Assembly: GCF_001429395.1 (NCBI RefSeq)
Contig: NZ_LMJT01000004.1
Coordinates: 87,127-151,126 of the forward strand
Length of the DNA: 64,000 nt
Origin: Allobosea sp. Root381
Lineage (GTDB): Bacteria > Pseudomonadota > Alphaproteobacteria > Rhizobiales > Beijerinckiaceae
Direction: 5' to 3'
Below the pieces are notes generated by a model. The model saw only the letters and a list, made by a program, of their open reading frames with translations, was not told the origin of the DNA and did no database searches. Below, piece by piece: positions 60,360 through 64,000 of this stretch; position 1 is the first letter of the stretch; the number at the start of each line of letters is the position of its first letter. Made by a program: the position numbers and the translations under genes.

Positions 60360-60961
60360 GCCCCCTTCGCTTTTTCATCGCCCGGGAGCACATAGTCCGT
60401 GCCTTCCCAGGGCGAGAGGAAGTCGAAGTTGCGGAATTCCTGGTTGAGCTTCACGGGCTCGTAGACGACGCGCTTCTGCTCGTCGTCATAGCGGACCTCG
60501 ACGAAGCCGGTCAGCGGGAAGTCCTTGCGCAGCGGGTGACCCTCGAAGCCGTAATCGGTGAGGATGCGGCGCAGGTCCGGATGGCCGGAGAACAGGATGC
60601 CGTAGAAATCATAGGCCTCGCGCTCGAACCAGTTCGCGGCCGGAAAGACCTCGATCACGGATGGAACCGGCGTCGCCTCGTCGGTCTGGACCTTCACGCG
60701 GATACGGTGGTTCGAATAGGGCGCGAGCAGGTGGTAGACCACGTCGAAGCGCTTCTCTCGGCCGGGATAGTCGGCGCCGGCGATGTCGGTGAAGTTGACG
60801 AAGCGGAAGCGCCGGTCGCTGTAGAGCGTCCGCATCACCTCCAGGATCGAGGCGGCCTCGGCGTGAACCGTCAGCTCGCCGAAGGCGACCACCGCCTCCG
60901 TCACGGCGCCGGGCAGCGCCGCCTTAATCTCTTCGCCGAGTTGTACGAGCGCTTCGCTCAT
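60356..60961 (-). CDS. nuoC: NADH-quinone oxidoreductase subunit C
   Basis: 201-residue subunit of the peripheral arm. [15 protein letters not shown] sequence, then [42 protein letters not shown] shows the C-terminal signature (seen in pieces WFEREAYD and GHPLRKDFP). It is separate from nuoD, unlike the fused E. coli nuoCD. The 3' end overlaps the GFA gene. Confidence 0.97.
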   Translation of the reverse strand: MSEALVQLGEEIKAALPGAVTEAVVAFGELTVHAEAASILEVMRTLYSDRRFRFVNFTDIAGADYPGREKRFDVVYHLLAPYSNHRIRVKVQTDEATPVPSVIEVFPAANWFEREAYDFYGILFSGHPDLRRILTDYGFEGHPLRKDFPLTGFVEVRYDDEQKRVVYEPVKLNQEFRNFDFLSPWEGTDYVLPGDEKAKGA

Positions 60962-60986
60962 CGTCTCACCTTCGTTGCCCGGCTCC

Positions 60987-61103
60987 GCGTCATGGTCGGG
61001 CTTGACCCAACCATCTCAAGCGGAACTGAGCTCAGCCTTGCCTTGCGAAACCAACCGCGCCTCTCCTGCGAGGAGATGTTCGGGTCAAGCCCGACCATGA
61101 CGC
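60987..61103. repeat. Composite palindromic repeat, copy C
   Basis: GCGTCATGGTCGGGCTTGAC at the left and GTCAAGCCCGACCATGACGC at the right are exact inverted copies of 20 bases around an 80-base spacer with no repeat sequence. It sits between nuoB and nuoC and could fold into a long stem-loop in the mRNA. Confidence 0.75.
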
Positions 61104-61110
61104 CGTTGCC

Positions 61111-61695
61111 TTACCTCTCGATCGTACCGGTGCGCCGGATCTTCTTCTGCAGCAGCAGCACGCCGTAGAGCAGCGCCTCCGCCGTGGGCGGGCAGCCCGG
61201 CACATAGATGTCGATCGGCACGACGCGGTCGCAGCCGCGCACCACCGAGTAGCTGTAATGGTAATAGCCGCCGCCATTGGCGCAGGAGCCCATCGAGATG
61301 ACGTAGCGCGGCTCGGGCATCTGGTCGTAGACCTTGCGGAGCGCGGGAGCCATCTTGTTGGTCAGCGTGCCGGCGACGATCATCACGTCCGACTGGCGCG
61401 GGCTGGCGCGGGGCGCGAAGCCGAAGCGCTCGACATCGTAGCGCGGCATCGAGAGCTGCATCATCTCCACAGCGCAGCAGGCGAGACCGAAGGTCATCCA
61501 CATCAGCGAGCCGGTGCGCGACCAGTTGATCAGGTCGTCCGTAGCCGTGACGATGAAACCCTTATCGGCGAGCTCGCTGTTGATCTCGGTGAAGAAGGGG
61601 TCGCGGTGGCCGACCGGCCGCCCGTCGGGCCCGAGGAGGCCTTTCGGCGCGGGCGCAACGAGCGGATCACCGCGGTCGATCGCTGTTGTTGCCAT
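61111..61695 (-). CDS. nuoB: NADH-quinone oxidoreductase subunit B
   Basis: 194-residue subunit carrying N2, the last cluster before quinone. Ligands C73 and C74 (GLACCAV), C138 (GSCANGG) and C168 (VPGCPP) are present. [18 protein letters not shown] follows the usual pattern. It precedes nuoC by about 150 bases that hold copy C of the repeat. Confidence 0.98.
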   Translation of the reverse strand: MATTAIDRGDPLVAPAPKGLLGPDGRPVGHRDPFFTEINSELADKGFIVTATDDLINWSRTGSLMWMTFGLACCAVEMMQLSMPRYDVERFGFAPRASPRQSDVMIVAGTLTNKMAPALRKVYDQMPEPRYVISMGSCANGGGYYHYSYSVVRGCDRVVPIDIYVPGCPPTAEALLYGVLLLQKKIRRTGTIER

Positions 61696-61760
61696 AACTC
61701 TTGTCCTCGTGAACCGTAACCGTCAGATCATTCGCGCGCTTCTGGCGTGCGAGGCGACAG

Positions 61761-62141
61761 TTAGTCCCACTCCAGCGCACCCTTGCGCCACTCGTAGACG
61801 AAGCCGACCGTGAGCACCGCCAGGAAGACCATCATCGACCAGAAGCCATACCAGCCGAGCTCTCCGAAGGCGACCGCCCAGGGAAACAGGAAGGCGACTT
61901 CCAGATCGAAAATGATGAACAGGATGGCGACCAGGTAAAAGCGGACGTCGAACTTCATGCGGGCATCGTCAAAGGCGTTGAAGCCGCACTCATAGGCCGA
62001 GAGCTTTTCCGGATCGGGATTCGAATAGGCGATCAGGAAGGGAGCGACCAGAAGGGCGATGCCGATCACTCCGGCCACGGCCAAAAACAGCACGAGCGGC
62101 AGGTAGTCGTTCAGCAGGGACGGCACTTGAAGAGCTTGCAT
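61761..62141 (-). CDS. nuoA: NADH-quinone oxidoreductase subunit A
   Basis: 126-residue subunit with three helices (about 12-35, 69-90 and 97-117). The loop [22 protein letters not shown] has the conserved Cys-loop motif. First gene of the operon; the putative promoter lies just upstream. Confidence 0.97.
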   Translation of the reverse strand: MQALQVPSLLNDYLPLVLFLAVAGVIGIALLVAPFLIAYSNPDPEKLSAYECGFNAFDDARMKFDVRFYLVAILFIIFDLEVAFLFPWAVAFGELGWYGFWSMMVFLAVLTVGFVYEWRKGALEWD

Positions 62142-62430
62142 GGACGATCACGCTTCAAAACGGACGGCGGCGGCGCGCCGCGGGTGTCGATTAGACCTTG
62201 GATTAGAATGAAGCAAGACTTCGCCGCAGTGCATCACCGCGCGACGGGGTTGAATCTGACGCACACGAAGGTTCCGGACAGAGGACTTGCGGGGTCTGGG
62301 CCGCGCCCGCGGCGGATTTTTCGCCATAAGGACCGCTCACGGCTGGCCTAGGTCGGCGCGAGGCGACACACTCGCGACGAATCGATTCCCGCCGCGGCGC
62401 CCGCCGCGCTTTCTTGTGAAAGGCGCGCTC
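62142..62430. other. Divergent region nuoA / HdeA-like gene
   Basis: 289 bases. The promoter for nuoA is listed separately. For the plus-strand gene I see only a weak AAAGG ribosome site and no clear promoter. No gene. Confidence 0.45.
62188..62216 (-). promoter_or_regulatory. Putative promoter of the nuo operon
   Basis: Minus-strand TTGCTT (62216-62211) and TAATCG (62193-62188) are 17 bases apart, placing a start about 40 bases before the nuoA ATG. The -10 match is weak. Confidence 0.3.
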
Positions 62431-62745
62431 ATGATCCTGCTTGCCAGGCCCCTTTTCGCCGCGGCATTGCTGATCGCGCCGTTCGCCGCTCCCGTCGATG
62501 CCCATGCCGAGTCTCTCGACCTCACACAGGCGAGTTGCGCCGATTTCGCGGCGATGAGCGAGAGCGACCGCACGCAGCTTTCCCTCTGGCTGGCTGGCTA
62601 CTTCGCCGGAAACGCCATGCGCCCCCTGCTCGACTTGGAGAAGATCGTGGCCGCTCCCGCGGCGCTCGGCGCCCTCTGCGACAAGAGCCCGCAGGCACCC
62701 CTGATCGGGCCGGAAACGCGCTCCATCTTCATCACCGCCCCCTGA
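62431..62745 (+). CDS. HdeA/HdeB-like exported protein
   Basis: 104 residues with a signal peptide (about 1-26, AHA end). The mature part has the HdeA/HdeB layout: a first Cys in TQASCADFAAM (C36), LWLAGYFAG, and a second Cys in ALCDKSP (C83), probably joined by a disulfide. HdeA/B are acid-activated periplasmic chaperones in E. coli; similar proteins in alphaproteobacteria are less well characterised. The start MILLARPLFAA was chosen for the signal peptide. It ends four bases before the next gene. Confidence 0.72.
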   Translation: MILLARPLFAAALLIAPFAAPVDAHAESLDLTQASCADFAAMSESDRTQLSLWLAGYFAGNAMRPLLDLEKIVAAPAALGALCDKSPQAPLIGPETRSIFITAP

Positions 62746-62749
62746 GCCC

Positions 62750-63376
62750 ATGCCTGTCTTGCGTAACGCCTGCTCTGCCTTCGCACTCGTCTGCGCGCTG
62801 CATGTCATCGACGCCGCAGCCCAGGAAGGGCAGATGATGCGGGCGCCGCTGCCGCCGCAGCGCCCCTTCGACCTCGAGCTGCCGGGCAGCCTCGTCCTGC
62901 CGCCGATCGTGGTTCCGCCGCCGGCCCCAGCGACCGTCGACCCTCCCCCTCTCAGCCCGACCTCGCCCGCAAGCTCGGAGCCGGATGAAGGCGAGGGACC
63001 GGAATGGCCGCAGCTGACGCCAGGCCAAAAGGCCGGCGCCGAACCCGCCTTCGACCCGAACGAAAAGCCGGAAGCGCCGGGTATCTCGACCGACCCGGGA
63101 ACCTCGATCGAATGCCTGCCGCCACGCTTGAAGGCGATCCTGACCAAGGTCGTCGACAAATACGGAGCAGTTAAGGTGACCTCGACCTTCAGGCCGCCCT
63201 TGCGGGCGCGGCGCGGATCCTATCACAGGCGCTGCGAGGCGATGGATTTCCGCGTGCCGGGCGTGCGCCCGCGCAGCGTGATCGAATGGGCGCGCACGCT
63301 GCCCGAGGTCGGCGGCCACAAGGTCTACTGGAACGGCATCCTGCACATCGACACCGGGCCACGCCGGCCCTGGTGA
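62750..63376 (+). CDS. Exported M15-type peptidase-like protein
   Basis: 208 residues. Signal peptide about 1-24 (DAAAQ). Residues 30-115 are Pro-rich and flexible. The C-terminal domain has the peptidase M15 pattern SxHxxxxxxD: S157, H159 and D166 in SYHRRCEAMD, plus H199 in LHIDTG. These are the zinc ligands of D-Ala-D-Ala carboxypeptidase-like (DUF882/YcbK-type) proteins. The Gly usual before Glu is replaced by C162. Likely a periplasmic peptidoglycan-related enzyme. Probably co-transcribed with the HdeA-like gene. Confidence 0.78.
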   Translation: MPVLRNACSAFALVCALHVIDAAAQEGQMMRAPLPPQRPFDLELPGSLVLPPIVVPPPAPATVDPPPLSPTSPASSEPDEGEGPEWPQLTPGQKAGAEPAFDPNEKPEAPGISTDPGTSIECLPPRLKAILTKVVDKYGAVKVTSTFRPPLRARRGSYHRRCEAMDFRVPGVRPRSVIEWARTLPEVGGHKVYWNGILHIDTGPRRPW

Positions 63377-63414
63377 CACACGGCCGAGATGCCGGGCCTC
63401 TGGCGCAGCTGCCG

Positions 63415-64000
63415 CTAGTCCTCTTCCTCTCGCGGCCGGGCTAAATCGCCGAGGATTTCGCGTTTGCCGGCGTGGTTTGCGGGGCCGACGATGCCCTCGT
63501 TCTCCATCCGCTCCATGATCGAGGCGGCGCGGTTGTAGCCGATCTGGAGCCTGCGCTGGATGTAGGAGGTCGAGGCCTTCTTGTCGCGCAGCACCACGGC
63601 GACCGCCTGCTCATAGGGGTCGTCGCTCTCGGCCTGACCCATGCCGCTCTTGTCGAAGACGGCGCCGTCCTCGCCCTCACCCCCCTCTTCCTCCTCGGAG
63701 GTGACGGCGTCGAGATATTGCGGCCGGCCTTGCGTCTTGAGATGCGCCACGACCTTCTCGACCTCGGCATCCGAGACGAAGGGGCCGTGCACGCGGGTGA
63801 TCCGCCCGCCGCCGGCCATGTAGAGCATGTCACCCTGGCCGAGCAGCTGCTCGGCACCCATCTCGCCGAGGATCGTGCGCGAGTCGATTTTCGAGGTGAC
63901 CTGGAAGGAGATGCGCGTCGGGAAGTTCGCCTTGATCGTGCCGGTGATGACGTCGACCGACGGCCGCTGGGTCGCGAGAACCACATGGATGCCGGCGGCG
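63415..64000 (-). CDS. ftsK: DNA translocase FtsK, C-terminal part
   Basis: Runs off the right edge, so only the last 195 residues are seen. [20 protein letters not shown] belongs to the motor's late motifs. The motor region [17 protein letters not shown] is followed by an acidic linker and the gamma winged-helix domain that reads KOPS/XerD sites ([16 protein letters not shown]). FtsK couples chromosome segregation to division. It is convergent with the M15-like gene. Confidence 0.95.
   Translation of the reverse strand, partial: AAGIHVVLATQRPSVDVITGTIKANFPTRISFQVTSKIDSRTILGEMGAEQLLGQGDMLYMAGGGRITRVHGPFVSDAEVEKVVAHLKTQGRPQYLDAVTSEEEEGGEGEDGAVFDKSGMGQAESDDPYEQAVAVVLRDKKASTSYIQRRLQIGYNRAASIMERMENEGIVGPANHAGKREILGDLARPREEED

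Overview
The window is an almost gap-free stretch of core genome from a GC-rich alphaproteobacterium. Gene order and family content point to the Hyphomicrobiales: an intact nuoA-N operon followed by birA, RNase J and methylmalonyl-CoA epimerase; a short ProRS without the inserted editing domain; rpsF-rpsR-DUF2232-rplI-dnaB-alr-radA-cvpA-purF; and fabD-fabG-acpP-fabF-mltG-yicC-gmk. A Bosea-like genus is my best guess, but the sequence alone does not prove it. I see no rRNA, tRNA, CRISPR array, insertion sequence, prophage or plasmid gene.

Layout. 0.1-8.1 kb (minus): dnaE, a 36-residue membrane peptide gene, lolD, lolC/E, proS and coaD. 8.4-15.4 kb: an ABC-F ATPase (plus); a tiny GTG-start gene, a lipoprotein gene, holC and pepA (minus); then lptF-lptG (plus). 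15.4-19.9 kb (plus): lptD, pdxA and rsmA. 19.9-26.6 kb (minus): gmk, yicC, mltG and the fatty acid synthesis cluster fabF-acpP-fabG-fabD. 27-37 kb (plus): rpsF, rpsR, DUF2232, rplI, dnaB, alr, radA, cvpA, purF and an SDR. 37-42.3 kb (minus): der, a YfgM-like TPR protein, queA and two cyclophilins flanking a TonB-C-like secreted protein. 42.6-62.1 kb (minus): DUF1467, a Rid protein, mce, RNase J, birA and the 14 nuo genes with two extra genes inside them. 62.4-63.4 kb (plus): two small exported proteins. 63.4 kb to the end (minus): the C-terminal part of ftsK.

Functions. Complex I, fatty acid synthesis, LPS export (LptD/F/G), lipoprotein release (LolCD/E), replication (DnaE, HolC, DnaB), translation (S6, S18, L9, ProRS, RsmA, Der, QueA) and PLP/purine/D-Ala synthesis make up nearly all of the DNA. 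Most neighbours overlap by 1-4 bases or lie a few bases apart, so long polycistronic transcripts are likely.

I found no clear new defence, secretion or biosynthetic system. The non-routine signals are: a GFA/CENP-V zinc protein gene interleaved between nuoC and nuoD; a 79-residue two-helix membrane protein gene between nuoH and nuoI; a histidine-rich loop in NuoL; a three-copy composite palindromic repeat; several strong hairpins and operator-like palindromes (before dnaB and mltG, between acpP and fabF, and after purF); and very short genes that a length-filtered gene call would miss.
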